Part shown: piece after piece, positions 38,076-47,529 of the stretch
Layout of the letters: each line of letters opens with the position of its first letter
Numbering within the stretch: the first letter of the stretch is position 1
NCBI RefSeq assembly: GCF_003702045.1
Contig: NZ_RBTP01000022.1
Span: 1-64,000, forward strand
Direction: 5' to 3'
From: Pseudomonas viridiflava
GTDB lineage: Bacteria; Pseudomonadota; Gammaproteobacteria; Pseudomonadales; Pseudomonadaceae
DNA: 64,000 nucleotides
Position numbers and translations under genes: made by a program
The notes under the pieces: generated by a model
The model's database searches: none
What the model was told of the DNA's origin: nothing
What the model saw: only the letters and a program-made list of their open reading frames with translations

Positions 38076-38142
38076 CCCTCCTTCACACAGCGCGCACGAC
38101 GTCGTCGTGCGCCGTCAAATGACTTACAGGATTGCACCCCTC

Positions 38143-38604
38143 ATGATGAACAACGATGTATTGCGCAGCGTGCGCTACATGCTCGATATCAGCGACAGCA
38201 AGATCGTCGAGATCACCCAACTGACCGGCTTTGACGTTTCCAAGAGCGACGTCATTGCGTTCATGAAAAAAGAGGAAGAGGAAGGTTATCTGGATTGCAG
38301 CGATGAGATCATGGCGCACTTCCTGGACGGCCTGGTCTACTTCAAACGCGGCAAAGACGAGAGCCGCCCGCCACAACCGATCGACCTGCCGATCACCAAC
38401 AACATCGTGCTGAAAAAACTGCGTGTGGCCTTCGAACTCAAAGAAGACGACATGCACGCAATCCTCAAATCCGTGGATTTCCCGGTGTCCAAACCAGAGC
38501 TGAGCGCCTTGTTCCGCAAGGTGGGTCACACCAACTACCGCGAATGCGGCGACCAGTTGCTGCGTAACTTCCTCAAGGGCCTGACCCTGCGCGTGCGCGG
38601 CTGA
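38143..38604 (+). CDS. YehS-like DUF1456 protein
   Basis: The 153-residue product consists of two tandem DUF1456 repeats: NDVLRSVRYMLDISDSKIVEI..LTGFDVSKSDVIAFMKKEEEEGY and NNIVLKKLRVAFELKEDDMHAIL..VDFPVSKPELSALFRKVGHTNYRECGDQLLRNFLKGL. The family is widespread in gammaproteobacteria and its function is not known. Two consecutive ATG codons at 38143 and 38146 are possible starts. It lies 13 bases before trmO, so the two are probably co-transcribed. Confidence 0.88.
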   Translation: MMNNDVLRSVRYMLDISDSKIVEITQLTGFDVSKSDVIAFMKKEEEEGYLDCSDEIMAHFLDGLVYFKRGKDESRPPQPIDLPITNNIVLKKLRVAFELKEDDMHAILKSVDFPVSKPELSALFRKVGHTNYRECGDQLLRNFLKGLTLRVRG

Positions 38605-38617
38605 GTCGGCTGGCGCC

Positions 38618-39325
38618 ATGACCTACACCGTTTCGCCTGTCGGCTACGTACGCTCCTGCTTCAAGGAGAAGTTCGCCATCCCACGTCAGCCGCACCTGGC
38701 TCCGGCTGCACGTGGCGTGCTGGAACTGGTCCCACCCTTTGACCAGGCCGAAGCGATACAAGGCCTGGAACAGGTCAGCCATGTCTGGCTGCTGTTCCTG
38801 TTTCACCTGGCGCTGGAAGAAAAGCCGCGCTTGAAGGTGCGCCCGCCTCGTCTGGGCGGCAACCAGTCAATGGGCGTCTTCGCGACGCGCGCGACGCACC
38901 GCCCCAACGGCATCGGCCAGTCCGTGGTCAAGCTGGACAAGGTCGAAGCCGGACGTCTATGGCTGTCGGGCATTGATCTACTCGATGGCACGCCGGTGCT
39001 GGACATCAAGCCTTACGTGCCTTACGCGGACATCGTCGGTAACGCGACCAATCTGATGGCCAGCACAGCGCCTGTGCTTATTCCAGTGCGCTGGCAGGAC
39101 ACTGCACTGCGTCAGGCGCACGTACATGCCTTGAGGCTCGGCGAGCCGCTGGCTGAACTCATCGAACAATGCCTGGCTCAGGATCCACGGCCGGCTTATC
39201 AAGTGCCTACGCCGGAGCGACGCTACGGCGCACAGTTCTGGGATCTGGATGTGCGCTGGCACTATCCGCAGGCAGGCGTTATCTGCGTGCTTGAAGTGGT
39301 CCCGGCACAAAACCCGAGGCAATAA
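38618..39325 (+). CDS. trmO: tRNA t6A37 N6-methyltransferase TrmO
   Basis: TrmO uses SAM to methylate the t6A37 base of tRNA-Thr. The 235-residue product has the beta-barrel family motifs: PVGYVRSCF at the start, FAIPRQPHLAP, GVFATRATHRPNGIGQSVVKL (the SAM-binding region) and DIKPYVPYAD. Its length matches the E. coli YaeB form. It overlaps no neighbour and ends just before a shared terminator with fpr. Confidence 0.93.
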   Translation: MTYTVSPVGYVRSCFKEKFAIPRQPHLAPAARGVLELVPPFDQAEAIQGLEQVSHVWLLFLFHLALEEKPRLKVRPPRLGGNQSMGVFATRATHRPNGIGQSVVKLDKVEAGRLWLSGIDLLDGTPVLDIKPYVPYADIVGNATNLMASTAPVLIPVRWQDTALRQAHVHALRLGEPLAELIEQCLAQDPRPAYQVPTPERRYGAQFWDLDVRWHYPQAGVICVLEVVPAQNPRQ

Positions 39326-39366
39326 AAAACCGCCTCTCCCTGCGTAAAGGTGAGGCGGTTCTTTCA
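39324..39366. terminator. Bidirectional terminator between trmO and fpr
   Basis: AACCGCCTC and GAGGCGGTT pair around a 15-base loop, with A6 on the left and TTCTTTC on the right. The A run on the left strongly serves fpr on the minus strand; termination of trmO is weaker. Confidence 0.8.
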
Positions 39367-39373
39367 ATCCGGC

Positions 39374-40153
39374 TTACTTCTCGACGAAAGCACGCTCGAT
39401 CAGGTAGTCGCCTGGCTCACGCATACGCGGAGAAACGGTCAGGCCGAAGCTGTTCAACACTTCACTGGTTTCATCCAGCATGCTCGGGCTGCCGCACAGC
39501 ATGGCGCGGTCGTCCTGAGGATTGATCGGCGGCAGACCAATGTCGCTGAACAGCTTGCCGCTGCGCATCAGGTCGGTCAGACGGCCTTCATTTTCGAACG
39601 GCTCGCGGGTCACGGTCGGGTAATAGATCAGCTTGTCGCGCAGCGCTTCACCGAAGAACTCGTTCTGGGGCAGGTGTTCAGTGATGAACTCGCGGTAGGC
39701 GACCTCATTCACGTAACGCACGCCGTGACACAGGATGACCTTTTCGAAACGCTCGTAGGTTTCAGGGTCCTGAATCACGCTCATGAACGGTGCCAGGCCA
39801 GTGCCGGTGCTCAGCAGGTACAGATGCTTGCCAGGCTTGAGGTCGTCGAGTACCAGCGTGCCCGTAGGCTTTTTGCTGATGATGATCTCGTCGCCTTCCT
39901 TCAGGTGCTGCAACTGGGACGTCAGCGGGCCGTCAGGCACCTTGATGCTGAAGAACTCCAGATGCTCTTCCCAATTGGGGCTGGCAATCGAATACGCACG
40001 CATGAGCGGACGACCGTTTGGCTGCTGCAGACCGATCATGACGAACTGACCGTTCTCGAAACGCAGGCCTGGGTCGCGGGTGCACTTGAAACTGAAGAGG
40101 GTGTCGTTCCAATGATGGACGCTGAGGACACGCTCGTGGTTCATGTTGCTCAT
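39374..40153 (-). CDS. fpr: Ferredoxin-NADP+ reductase Fpr
   Basis: Fpr shuttles electrons between NADPH and ferredoxin or flavodoxin, supporting Fe-S repair under oxidative stress. The 259-residue product has the FAD-binding motif RAYSIAS (about 51-57), the pyrophosphate loop, GTGLAPFMSVI in the NADP domain, and the C-terminal ending FVEK of the short bacterial class. CAGGAG precedes the ATG. It is divergent from a LysR gene that matches finR, the known activator of fpr in pseudomonads. Confidence 0.95.
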   Translation of the reverse strand: MSNMNHERVLSVHHWNDTLFSFKCTRDPGLRFENGQFVMIGLQQPNGRPLMRAYSIASPNWEEHLEFFSIKVPDGPLTSQLQHLKEGDEIIISKKPTGTLVLDDLKPGKHLYLLSTGTGLAPFMSVIQDPETYERFEKVILCHGVRYVNEVAYREFITEHLPQNEFFGEALRDKLIYYPTVTREPFENEGRLTDLMRSGKLFSDIGLPPINPQDDRAMLCGSPSMLDETSEVLNSFGLTVSPRMREPGDYLIERAFVEK

Positions 40154-40276
40154 GTACGTGGAAACTCCTGAAAATTTCGTGCGCGCAGGGGCACAGCGCT
40201 ATTGCGCGACATTCTAGTGGCAGACACAATATCTGTTAAATGAATTATCAAGATATAGGTAATCGGTTATATAGAT
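40154..40276. promoter_or_regulatory. Divergent fpr/finR promoter region with ATAT dyad
   Basis: The region contains GATATAGGTAATCGGTTATATAGATAT-type sequence (near 40252-40279) with ATATA and TATAT half sites around a centre, just upstream of and into the finR start. LysR regulators bind such interrupted dyads. The site assignment is an inference from position and symmetry. Confidence 0.5.
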
Positions 40277-41203
40277 ATGCGATTCACTCTCCGTCAACTT
40301 CAGGTATTCGTTGCCGTCGCCCAGCAGGAAAGCGTCTCGCGCGCGGCGGTGCTGCTTTCATTGTCGCAATCGGCTGCCAGCACATCGATTACCGAGCTGG
40401 AACGTCAATCCAGTTGCCAATTGTTCGACCGCGCCGGCAAACGGTTAAGCCTCAATGCAACTGGTCGCCAATTGCTGCCTCAGGCGGTAGCCCTTCTTGA
40501 TCAGGCCAAGGAAATCGAAGACCTGCTTAATGGCAAGTCAGGCTTCGGCTCGCTGGCAGTCGGCGCTACGCTGACCATTGGCAATTATCTGGCAACGCTG
40601 CTGATCGGCGGTTACATGCAGCGTCATCCCGAAAGCCAAGTGAAACTGCACGTCCAGAACACGGCGCACATTGTGCAGCAGGTCGCGCATTACGAGATTG
40701 ATTTGGGGTTGATCGAAGGCGATTGCAGCCACCCGGATATCGAAGTGCAATCCTGGGTCGAGGACGAACTGGTGGTGTTTTGCGCGCCTCAGCACCCGCT
40801 GGCCAAACGTGGCCAAGCCACACTGGACGAGCTGACGCACGAAGCGTGGATTCTGCGCGAGCAGGGTTCCGGTACTCGGCTGACATTCGATCAGGCAATG
40901 CGGCATCACCGCAACGGCCTGAACGTGAAGCTTGAACTGGAACACACCGAGGCGATAAAGCGCGCAGTGGAATCAGGACTGGGGATTGGCTGCATTTCCA
41001 GGCTGGCGCTGCGCGATGCGTTTCGACGCGGCAATCTGGTCGAGCTCGCGACGCCGGATCTGGACCTGTCGCGGCAGTTCTACTTCATCTGGCACAAGCA
41101 GAAGTATCAGACCTCCGCCATGCGCGAGTTTCTAGAGCTCTGCCGCGCGTTCACCGCAGGAGTTCAGCGCAGCGACGAGATCGTATTGCCAAGCCTGTAT
41201 TGA
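40277..41203 (+). CDS. finR: LysR-family regulator, FinR-type activator of fpr
   Basis: The 308-residue protein has an N-terminal winged HTH (MRFTLRQLQVFVAVAQQESV, then LSLSQSAASTSITELERQ) and a LysR substrate-binding domain. In P. putida FinR activates fpr in response to superoxide-generating agents; the divergent arrangement with fpr is the same here. The substrate domain also resembles CysB-like LysR members in length. No signal can be assigned from the sequence. Confidence 0.88.
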   Translation: MRFTLRQLQVFVAVAQQESVSRAAVLLSLSQSAASTSITELERQSSCQLFDRAGKRLSLNATGRQLLPQAVALLDQAKEIEDLLNGKSGFGSLAVGATLTIGNYLATLLIGGYMQRHPESQVKLHVQNTAHIVQQVAHYEIDLGLIEGDCSHPDIEVQSWVEDELVVFCAPQHPLAKRGQATLDELTHEAWILREQGSGTRLTFDQAMRHHRNGLNVKLELEHTEAIKRAVESGLGIGCISRLALRDAFRRGNLVELATPDLDLSRQFYFIWHKQKYQTSAMREFLELCRAFTAGVQRSDEIVLPSLY

Positions 41204-41218
41204 ACATCTGCCGACGCA

Positions 41219-41584
41219 TCAGCCCAACAGAACGATGCCCCACACCAGACCGATCATGCTCAAGGCAATGAATTGTGCAGCGCTGCCCATGTCCTTGGCG
41301 TTCTTGGACAGTGGGTGCAAGTCCAGCGAGATGCGGTCGATAGCAGCTTCGACTGCCGAATTGAGCAGTTCGACGATCAACGCCAGCAAGCAAACGGCCA
41401 CCAACAATGCATGCTCGCCTTTGCTGATGCTCAGGAAAAACGACACGGGAATCAGCACCACGTTGAGCAGCACCAACTGGCGAAAAGCGGCCTCGCCCTT
41501 GAAAGCGGCGGACAGGCCGTCCAGGGAATAACCTGCGGCGTTGAGGATTCGTTTCAGACCGGTTTGGCCTTTGAAGGGCGACAT
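41219..41584 (-). CDS. dgkA: Diacylglycerol kinase DgkA
   Basis: DgkA phosphorylates diacylglycerol released from osmoregulated glucan and lipid A modification. The 121-residue product has three transmembrane helices and the catalytic motif ELLNSAVEAAIDRISLD, with the Glu residues that bind Mg-ATP. It is downstream of the erdR-like gene in the same direction, as in P. aeruginosa. Confidence 0.95.
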   Translation of the reverse strand: MSPFKGQTGLKRILNAAGYSLDGLSAAFKGEAAFRQLVLLNVVLIPVSFFLSISKGEHALLVAVCLLALIVELLNSAVEAAIDRISLDLHPLSKNAKDMGSAAQFIALSMIGLVWGIVLLG

Positions 41585-41666
41585 AGAGAGGCTGCTGTAC
41601 AGTAAGGATGGGGAAAGCTAAGGGAACGCAGGTCAAAAAAGCGTGAACATTTTCGATGACTGACCG

Positions 41667-42314
41667 TTAGCTCGCTGAAATGGATTCGAGTTGTTGCAAC
41701 AACAAAGCCGCCTGCGTACGGGTTCGCACACCGAGCTTGCGGAAAATCGCCGTCACATGAGCCTTGATAGTGGCTTCCGAGACGCTCAGTTCAAAGGCGA
41801 TCTGCTTGTTCAAAAGGCCTTCACAGACCATCGTCAACACCCTGAACTGCTGCGGTGTCAGGCTGGCAAGCCCTGCACTGGCGGCCTTGGCTTCAGCCGA
41901 CACGCTAATGGTTTCGTTGACTTGCGGCGGCCACCAGACGTCACCTTCCAGAACGGTTCGCACTGCATGCTGAATCGCTTCCAGTGAACTGGATTTGGGA
42001 ATGAAACCGCTGGCCCCGAACTCGCGGGACCTGACGACAATGGATGCTTCCTCCTGCGCTGACACCATCACCACCGGAATTTGCGGGTACTGCCCACGCA
42101 ACAGAACCAATCCGGAAAAGCCATAAGCGCCGGGCATGTTCAGGTCCAGCAGAACCAGATCCCAATCAGCCTTTTGCCCAAGGTGTGATTCCAGTTGAGC
42201 AATGCTCTCTGCCTCGACCAACCGTGCGTCAGGCCCCAGGCCGATGCTCAACGCCTGACGCAGCGCGCTGCGGAACAGGGGATGATCGTCGGCGATCAGG
42301 ATGTCGTAGGTCAT
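41667..42314 (-). CDS. erdR: LuxR/NarL-type response regulator, ErdR-like
   Basis: The 215-residue product has a receiver domain with acid pocket Asp9-Asp10, phosphoacceptor Asp57 (LVLLDLNMPG) and Lys at the GFIPKSSS position, and a C-terminal LuxR-type HTH (LTPQQFRVLTMVCEGLLNKQIAFELSVSEATIKAHVTAIF region). Next to dgkA, this matches ErdR of P. aeruginosa, which controls ethanol and acetate metabolism genes in a cascade with other Exa regulators. No sensor kinase gene is adjacent, so it is an orphan. Confidence 0.88.
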   Translation of the reverse strand: MTYDILIADDHPLFRSALRQALSIGLGPDARLVEAESIAQLESHLGQKADWDLVLLDLNMPGAYGFSGLVLLRGQYPQIPVVMVSAQEEASIVVRSREFGASGFIPKSSSLEAIQHAVRTVLEGDVWWPPQVNETISVSAEAKAASAGLASLTPQQFRVLTMVCEGLLNKQIAFELSVSEATIKAHVTAIFRKLGVRTRTQAALLLQQLESISAS

Positions 42315-42549
42315 GTGTTGGTCCTGTTTTTATAGTGAGCGCCTGCTACACGGGCCGCTCAGCAAGGCATCCGTAAATGCCGGCAAATTCACGTTGCCCT
42401 TAAAGGCAGATACAGGCCAAGCCCAGTGAATCGGCGTCCAAGCGGCGCCAAGCATGCCCAGCAACACCATGTCGGTCAAGCATGACGCGACCTTGCAAGA
42501 CGACAAGATGGCTATCGGCCAACAGACGCGGGAAAAGATATTCCGCCGA

Positions 42550-43260
42550 TTATAAAAAAGCTTTCAGATGACTGTGCGCCGCGTCATCCAGATCCAGCGG
42601 CAATTGATACTTGGCCCCCAGGTAATGCGCACTGAAGACGTCCAGATAGGCATCGAGCACACCGCTGGCGTCGGTATCATCCGCTAGCTCCAGACACAGC
42701 GCTGCCACCTCCGCCGTACAGAAATGATCGTCACGCCTGGAACGACGCAAGCGATAACGCGATATTTGCTCGGGCGCCAGGCTCAACACCGGGAATCTTT
42801 CCAGGTACGGGCTTTTACGAAACATCTTGCGCGCTTCCGTCCAGGTCGCATCCAGCAGAATGAACAGCGGACGCTTGCCATCGTGACGAGAAATCTGGGT
42901 AACCACCCGCTCCTCGGCAACGAACTCGCCGGGAAAGACAATGTAGGGCTGCCATTGCGGATCATCCAGAAGCGCCAACATCTGCTGATCAACGTCAATG
43001 CGTGACCAGCCGAACGCATGAGTGTCCTCAATGACATCGGCAATCAGCCACCCGGTATTGGTCGGCTTCAGTGGTTCGGTGTCGTACATCAATAAGCACA
43101 CGCCAGAATCGGCGACCACTTTAGGACGCCATGCACACAGACAATAGCTAAAGATGACCCGGCAATCCGGGCAGCGCGGCGCACGAGAACCCCGAGCGAT
43201 AAAGGGCCTGGTACTACGGGCAAGACGCTCGTCACGCAAGCGGGAAACAGCGTGGCTCAT
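42550..43260 (-). CDS. DTW-domain tRNA-uridine aminocarboxypropyltransferase
   Basis: The 236-residue product has an N-terminal zinc site CPDCRVIFSYCLC and the SAM-binding region with LLDATWTEARKMFRKSPYL, the DTW motif in the form D-A-T-W. This family transfers the aminocarboxypropyl group of SAM to uridine 47 (acp3U) of tRNA. The ATG at 43260 is used; the codon at 43275 is TTG. The same gene lies near dgkA and erdR in P. aeruginosa. Confidence 0.87.
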   Translation of the reverse strand: MSHAVSRLRDERLARSTRPFIARGSRAPRCPDCRVIFSYCLCAWRPKVVADSGVCLLMYDTEPLKPTNTGWLIADVIEDTHAFGWSRIDVDQQMLALLDDPQWQPYIVFPGEFVAEERVVTQISRHDGKRPLFILLDATWTEARKMFRKSPYLERFPVLSLAPEQISRYRLRRSRRDDHFCTAEVAALCLELADDTDASGVLDAYLDVFSAHYLGAKYQLPLDLDDAAHSHLKAFL

Positions 43261-43478
43261 TGCCAAACGCGCCAAACGAAGGAAAGCATCGACACCACGA
43301 AAACTCGGCAGGAATTAAGTGCGCACAGTTTATCAGAGCGCTGGCCGTTCAACCCTAGGCTGTGTGAAGCGTCCTGCCTTATACTGCTGCGCCATTGAAA
43401 CCCGCAGTCGGCAGGTTATCCCGGAACGCACTTTGAAGTCGCTGGTCCAACGGCCAGCTACTTAATCAGGAGAGTTTA

Positions 43479-43895
43479 ATGCTGCGCCTCATCGCCCCTA
43501 CCCTTACGCTTTTGCTCGTTGCTCCTCTGTGCGCCCAAGCGGCGTCAAAACAGGAGTTCGAACTCAGCAAGATGCTGGAAAAAGTCGCGAAGGAAAGCAG
43601 CGTCGGTACGCCCCGAGCGATCAACGAAGACATTCTGGATCAGGGATACACCGTCAACGGCAAGGAACTGATCAACCATCTGAGCGTGCGTGAAGGCCAG
43701 GCTCAGCAGATGCGCGCCAACCCGGATGCCATGCGCAACCAATTGGGTAACAGCGTCTGCCACAACAACGGCTTTCGTCAGTTGATGACCAAAGGTGCTG
43801 TGCTCAAGTACCAGTTCACTGAGTACAAGACCAACCGCCCGGTCGCGACGCAAACCTTCCAGGCCTCGGACTGCACCGTCAAACCCAAGAAGTAA
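43479..43895 (+). CDS. PA3611-like secreted protein (QSregVF_b family)
   Basis: The 138-residue product has a cleavable signal peptide (about 1-21, ending CAQAA) and a periplasmic domain with RAINEDILDQGYTVNGKELINHLSV and two Cys (SVCHNNG and ASDCTV) likely to form a disulfide. It resembles PA3611 of P. aeruginosa, a small quorum-sensing-regulated protein linked to virulence. GGAGAG precedes the ATG. Its molecular activity is unknown. Confidence 0.83.
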   Translation: MLRLIAPTLTLLLVAPLCAQAASKQEFELSKMLEKVAKESSVGTPRAINEDILDQGYTVNGKELINHLSVREGQAQQMRANPDAMRNQLGNSVCHNNGFRQLMTKGAVLKYQFTEYKTNRPVATQTFQASDCTVKPKK

Positions 43896-44242
43896 GTCGC
43901 CTTAGCCTGTCCCTCCGTGCGCCTGTCCATCAGGCGCATACGCTGCTCGTTTCGAGACATCCTGCACTGCCTCTGCCTGAAGACGGACTGAGAACCGGTG
44001 GCCTTTTCGAAGGAACCGGCACATCATCGATTCGACATATAAGCCAGGCTGGCGCTATAACTTCCTGAACGCCACCTGCCCTTTTCAGGCGCATGAACAA
44101 CAGGCTTAATGCGTGTCGTGTGCATCAATTGTTTCTGACCCAAGGAAACAGACAGAGTCCTATGAGTCGGCATTGGCGTGATCCGCATTTGCGCCTATCA
44201 CTGTCGACCGGGGCGATGACTTCTGTAGGAGGAGAATTTTGA
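43896..44242. other. Intergenic region before the LOG-family gene
   Basis: About 350 bases with no gene I can support. A small stem GTTTC/GAAAC with GG in its loop lies near 44130. AGGAGGAG just before 44243 is a strong ribosome site for the LOG gene. Confidence 0.5.
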
Positions 44243-45358
44243 ATGCCTTATGTACCTAACGATTTTCTGTCGCAACACTTTCAAAGCAACGGCCTGGACC
44301 TGACCGGCAAAATCGAAGAACACATCCATCAGGTCGCCCCAGGCAGCCCGAACATGGCGCTTTATCGCGATATGATGCTCACCGTCCTGCGCATGGCTCA
44401 GGATGATCGCAACCGCTGGAACGCGAAGATAACCCTGCAAACGCTTCGCGAACTGGATGGCGCTTTCCGGGTCCTGGAACGATTCAAAGGGCGCCGCAAG
44501 GTCACCGTATTCGGCTCGGCCCGGACCCCAGTCGAACATCCGCTTTATACGCAGGCCATTGAGTTGGGCGAAAAGCTGGCGCAATCCGACATGATGGTGA
44601 TCACGGGTGCGGGTGGCGGCATCATGGCGGCAGCCCACGCAGGGGCAGGCCTGAAACACAGTCTGGGTTTCAACATCACCCTGCCCTTCGAGCAACATGC
44701 CAATCCAACCGTCGAAGGAACGGAAAACCTGCTTCCGTTCCACTTCTTCTTCACACGCAAGCTGTTCTTCGTCAAGGAAGCTGACGCGCTGGTGCTATGT
44801 CCGGGTGGTTTCGGCACGCTGGATGAAACGCTGGAAGTGCTGACGCTGGTTCAAACAGGTAAGAGTCCGCTGGTGCCAATTGTGCTGCTAGACACGCCCG
44901 GCGCCCGCTTCTGGCAAAGCGCGCTGGACTTCTTCAAGGCTCAGTTGGAGGACAATCACTATATCCTGCCAGCAGACATGAAGTTGATGCGGCTGGTCTA
45001 CAGCGCCGACGAAGCGGTCGATGAAATCAATCGGTTCTACAGCAACTACCACTCCAGCCGCTGGTTGAAGAATAAATTCGTGATACGCATTCATTATGCC
45101 CTGAGCGATAAAGCGCTGGAACACATGCAGGGTGCGTTCGCCGATTTGTGCGTCAGCGAAAATTTTCACCAGCACGGTTATCAAGGGGAAGAACACGACG
45201 AGGCGCAGTTCAGCCATCTGACACGACTGGCCTTTACGTTCACAGGGCGTAATCAGGGTCGCCTTCGCGAATTGGTGGACTACATTAACCTGCCCGAGAA
45301 CTGGCTAGACCCGTCGAACCAGCAGCCAGCGAAACATCGCGAACCGCTCAGAGCCTGA
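44243..45358 (+). CDS. LOG-family (lysine decarboxylase-like) nucleotide-processing protein
   Basis: The 371-residue product contains the LOG/TIGR00730 Rossmann core with VFGSARTP, ITGAGGGIMAAAHAGA and the signature PGGFGTLDE, followed by LTLVQTGK. LOG proteins hydrolyse nucleoside 5'-monophosphates, releasing the base or producing cytokinins. This form is longer than the plant-type protein, with extra N- and C-terminal parts, closer to the PpnN-like group. Ribosome site AGGAGGAG is strong. It ends two bases before the convergent recX stop. Confidence 0.85.
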   Translation: MPYVPNDFLSQHFQSNGLDLTGKIEEHIHQVAPGSPNMALYRDMMLTVLRMAQDDRNRWNAKITLQTLRELDGAFRVLERFKGRRKVTVFGSARTPVEHPLYTQAIELGEKLAQSDMMVITGAGGGIMAAAHAGAGLKHSLGFNITLPFEQHANPTVEGTENLLPFHFFFTRKLFFVKEADALVLCPGGFGTLDETLEVLTLVQTGKSPLVPIVLLDTPGARFWQSALDFFKAQLEDNHYILPADMKLMRLVYSADEAVDEINRFYSNYHSSRWLKNKFVIRIHYALSDKALEHMQGAFADLCVSENFHQHGYQGEEHDEAQFSHLTRLAFTFTGRNQGRLRELVDYINLPENWLDPSNQQPAKHREPLRA

Positions 45359-45360
45359 CG

Positions 45361-45828
45361 TCAATCATCCCCGCCACGGCCGCTTAACAGGCGGCCAATC
45401 ATGTCTAACGGATAACCGCGGTAACTGAGAAATCGGCCTTGCTGGGCGCGCTCACGTGCATCAGCAGGCATCCGCCCGGCAAACTTTCGCTGCCAGGTTT
45501 CATGAAGTTTTTCCTGCCAGTCGACGCCGCATTCCCTTAGCGCCTGCTCAATATCGGCACGCTGCAAGCCACGCTGGCTGAGCTCTTCACGAATACGCAC
45601 AGGCCCATAGCCCGAACGAGATCGGTAGGAGACAAAGCTTTCAAGGTAACGGGATTCTGAGAGCAGCCCATCCTCGACCAGACGATCAAGAGCGGCTTCG
45701 ATGTGCTCGGGGGAAGCGCCGCGCTGACGCAGCTTTCGCGTCAGCTCGACTCGACCATGCTCGCGTCGCGCGAGCAGGTCCATTGCAGTTCGCCTGACGG
45801 CGACAGGTGTATCAAGCACGGCAGGCAT
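45361..45828 (-). CDS. recX: Recombination regulator RecX
   Basis: RecX caps and inhibits RecA filaments. The 155-residue product is made of three-helix repeats with [19 protein letters not shown] at the start and [15 protein letters not shown] later. It follows recA by 5 bases and is co-transcribed by partial read-through, as in most Pseudomonas. It is convergent with the LOG gene with only 2 bases between. Confidence 0.94.
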   Translation of the reverse strand: MPAVLDTPVAVRRTAMDLLARREHGRVELTRKLRQRGASPEHIEAALDRLVEDGLLSESRYLESFVSYRSRSGYGPVRIREELSQRGLQRADIEQALRECGVDWQEKLHETWQRKFAGRMPADARERAQQGRFLSYRGYPLDMIGRLLSGRGGDD

Positions 45829-45833
45829 GGATA

Positions 45834-46898
45834 TCAGATATCGGCGTCTGCTTCAGCCATATCGTCAGCCACCGCTGGCTCGCGGGAGCCGACAGCCTTG
45901 GTATCGACACCCGGGGTCAGCAGCTTGTCACGAATCTGCTTCTCAAGGGCGTTACCAATTTCAGGATTCTCCGCCAGGAACTTGGCCGAGTTGGCCTTAC
46001 CCTGACCGATCTTGCTGCCCTGATAGCTATACCAGGCGCCAGACTTCTCGAGGAAGCCATGCAGCACTGCCAGATCGATGATCTCGCCGTTGAGGTAAAT
46101 ACCCTTGCCGTAAAGAATCTGGAATTCGGCCTGACGGAACGGCGGAGCCACCTTGTTTTTCACGACCTTGACGCGGGTTTCGCTGCCCACCACTTCGTCG
46201 CCTTCTTTCACGGCACCGGTACGACGGATGTCCAGACGAACCGAGGCGTAGAACTTCAGTGCGTTACCACCGGTGGTGGTTTCCGGGCTACCGAACATCA
46301 CACCGATCTTCATACGGATCTGGTTGATGAAAATCACCAGGCAATTGGCGTTCTTGATGTTACCGGTGATCTTGCGCAGCGCCTGAGACATCAGACGTGC
46401 CTGCAGACCTACGTGCATGTCACCCATCTCGCCTTCGATCTCGGCCTTCGGCACCAGCGCAGCCACGGAGTCGACCACGATCACGTCGATGGCGTTGGAG
46501 CGCACCAGCATGTCGGTGATTTCCAGCGCCTGCTCACCGGTGTCCGGCTGCGAAACGAGCAGGTCGTCAACGTTGACACCCAGCTTGCCTGCGTATTCCG
46601 GATCAAGTGCATGCTCAGCATCGACGAACGCGCAAGTCGCGCCCATTTTCTGAGCCTGAGCGATAACAGACAACGTCAGCGTTGTTTTACCGGAAGACTC
46701 AGGACCGTAAATTTCTACGATCCGACCCTTTGGCAAGCCACCAATGCCGAGCGCGATATCCAGACCGAGCGAACCGGTGGAAATGGCTGGAATCGCCTGA
46801 CGGTCATGGTCGCCCATGCGCATCACGGCACCTTTACCGAACTGACGCTCGATCTGACCCAAGGCCGCAGCCAAGGCTTTCTTCTTGTTGTCGTCCAT
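45834..46898 (-). CDS. recA: Recombinase RecA
   Basis: The 354-residue protein has an N-terminal helix starting [20 protein letters not shown], Walker [10 protein letters not shown] (65-73), Walker B and the LexA-cleavage loops L1/L2 ([18 protein letters not shown]), and an acidic C-terminus. The ATG at 46898 is used, with GAGGAC upstream; the frame is open further upstream but the family starts here. A LexA box lies upstream. RecA drives recombination repair and triggers the SOS response. Confidence 0.98.
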   Translation of the reverse strand: MDDNKKKALAAALGQIERQFGKGAVMRMGDHDRQAIPAISTGSLGLDIALGIGGLPKGRIVEIYGPESSGKTTLTLSVIAQAQKMGATCAFVDAEHALDPEYAGKLGVNVDDLLVSQPDTGEQALEITDMLVRSNAIDVIVVDSVAALVPKAEIEGEMGDMHVGLQARLMSQALRKITGNIKNANCLVIFINQIRMKIGVMFGSPETTTGGNALKFYASVRLDIRRTGAVKEGDEVVGSETRVKVVKNKVAPPFRQAEFQILYGKGIYLNGEIIDLAVLHGFLEKSGAWYSYQGSKIGQGKANSAKFLAENPEIGNALEKQIRDKLLTPGVDTKAVGSREPAVADDMAEADADI

Positions 46899-46948
46899 TG
46901 AAGTCCTCACGTAATCAAATTCAATTAGGGCCTTGATGGCCACAACAC

Positions 46949-46964
46949 CTGTATAAGTAGACAG
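46949..46964. promoter_or_regulatory. LexA (SOS) box upstream of recA
   Basis: CTGTATAAGTAGACAG matches the LexA consensus CTGT-N8-ACAG. It lies 50 bases before the recA start, as expected for SOS control. A match to the consensus by eye is strong here. Confidence 0.85.
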
Positions 46965-46991
46965 TATTATTCCACAGGGATCAGCGCTCGC

Positions 46992-47492
46992 CTACCCCTG
47001 TTTTGGCATTTCTCCGCACGCCAGCGCGATAAGCCCCTCCAGCGCGGCTTTCACCGTCTGTCGGCGCACCTGCTCACGGTCACCCGCGAACTGATAACGC
47101 TGGGAAATCAGCCTGTCGTCATCGCCCCAGCACACCCAAACGGTGCCGACCGGCTTGTCGACCGTACCGCCGCCTGGCCCCGCCACGCCGCTGACCGCCA
47201 CCCCAAACCGCGCACCACTGTTGAGCTGTGCGCCTTGGGTCATGGCCTCGACAACCGCTTGGCTGACAGCCCCGACCGAATGGAAAAGCTCGGCCGGGAC
47301 GCCCAGTTGACGGGTTTTCTGGGCATTGGAGTAGGTGACATACCCGGCTTCGAACCAGCCGGAGCTGCCATTGATGCGCGTGATGGCTTCAGCGATACCG
47401 CCGCCGGTGCACGACTCGGCGGTGGTCACCTGAGCCTTTAACGTCTGCAGAAGCTTGCCGAGCGAGCCCGCAAGCCGGGTTGTTTCATCCAC
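46992..47492 (-). CDS. pncC: Nicotinamide-nucleotide amidohydrolase PncC (CinA C-terminal type)
   Basis: The 166-residue product is a stand-alone CinA C-terminal domain with TTAESCTGGGIAEAITRINGSS and GVAVSGVAGPGGG. It deamidates nicotinamide mononucleotide to nicotinate mononucleotide in NAD recycling. It lies between the small protein gene and recA, all on the minus strand. In Pseudomonas this gene is often next to recA and mutS. Confidence 0.93.
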   Translation of the reverse strand: MDETTRLAGSLGKLLQTLKAQVTTAESCTGGGIAEAITRINGSSGWFEAGYVTYSNAQKTRQLGVPAELFHSVGAVSQAVVEAMTQGAQLNSGARFGVAVSGVAGPGGGTVDKPVGTVWVCWGDDDRLISQRYQFAGDREQVRRQTVKAALEGLIALACGEMPKQG

Positions 47493-47529
47493 GATAGTGT
47501 CCCGTTCAAAACCAATGCAGTGAAAAAGC

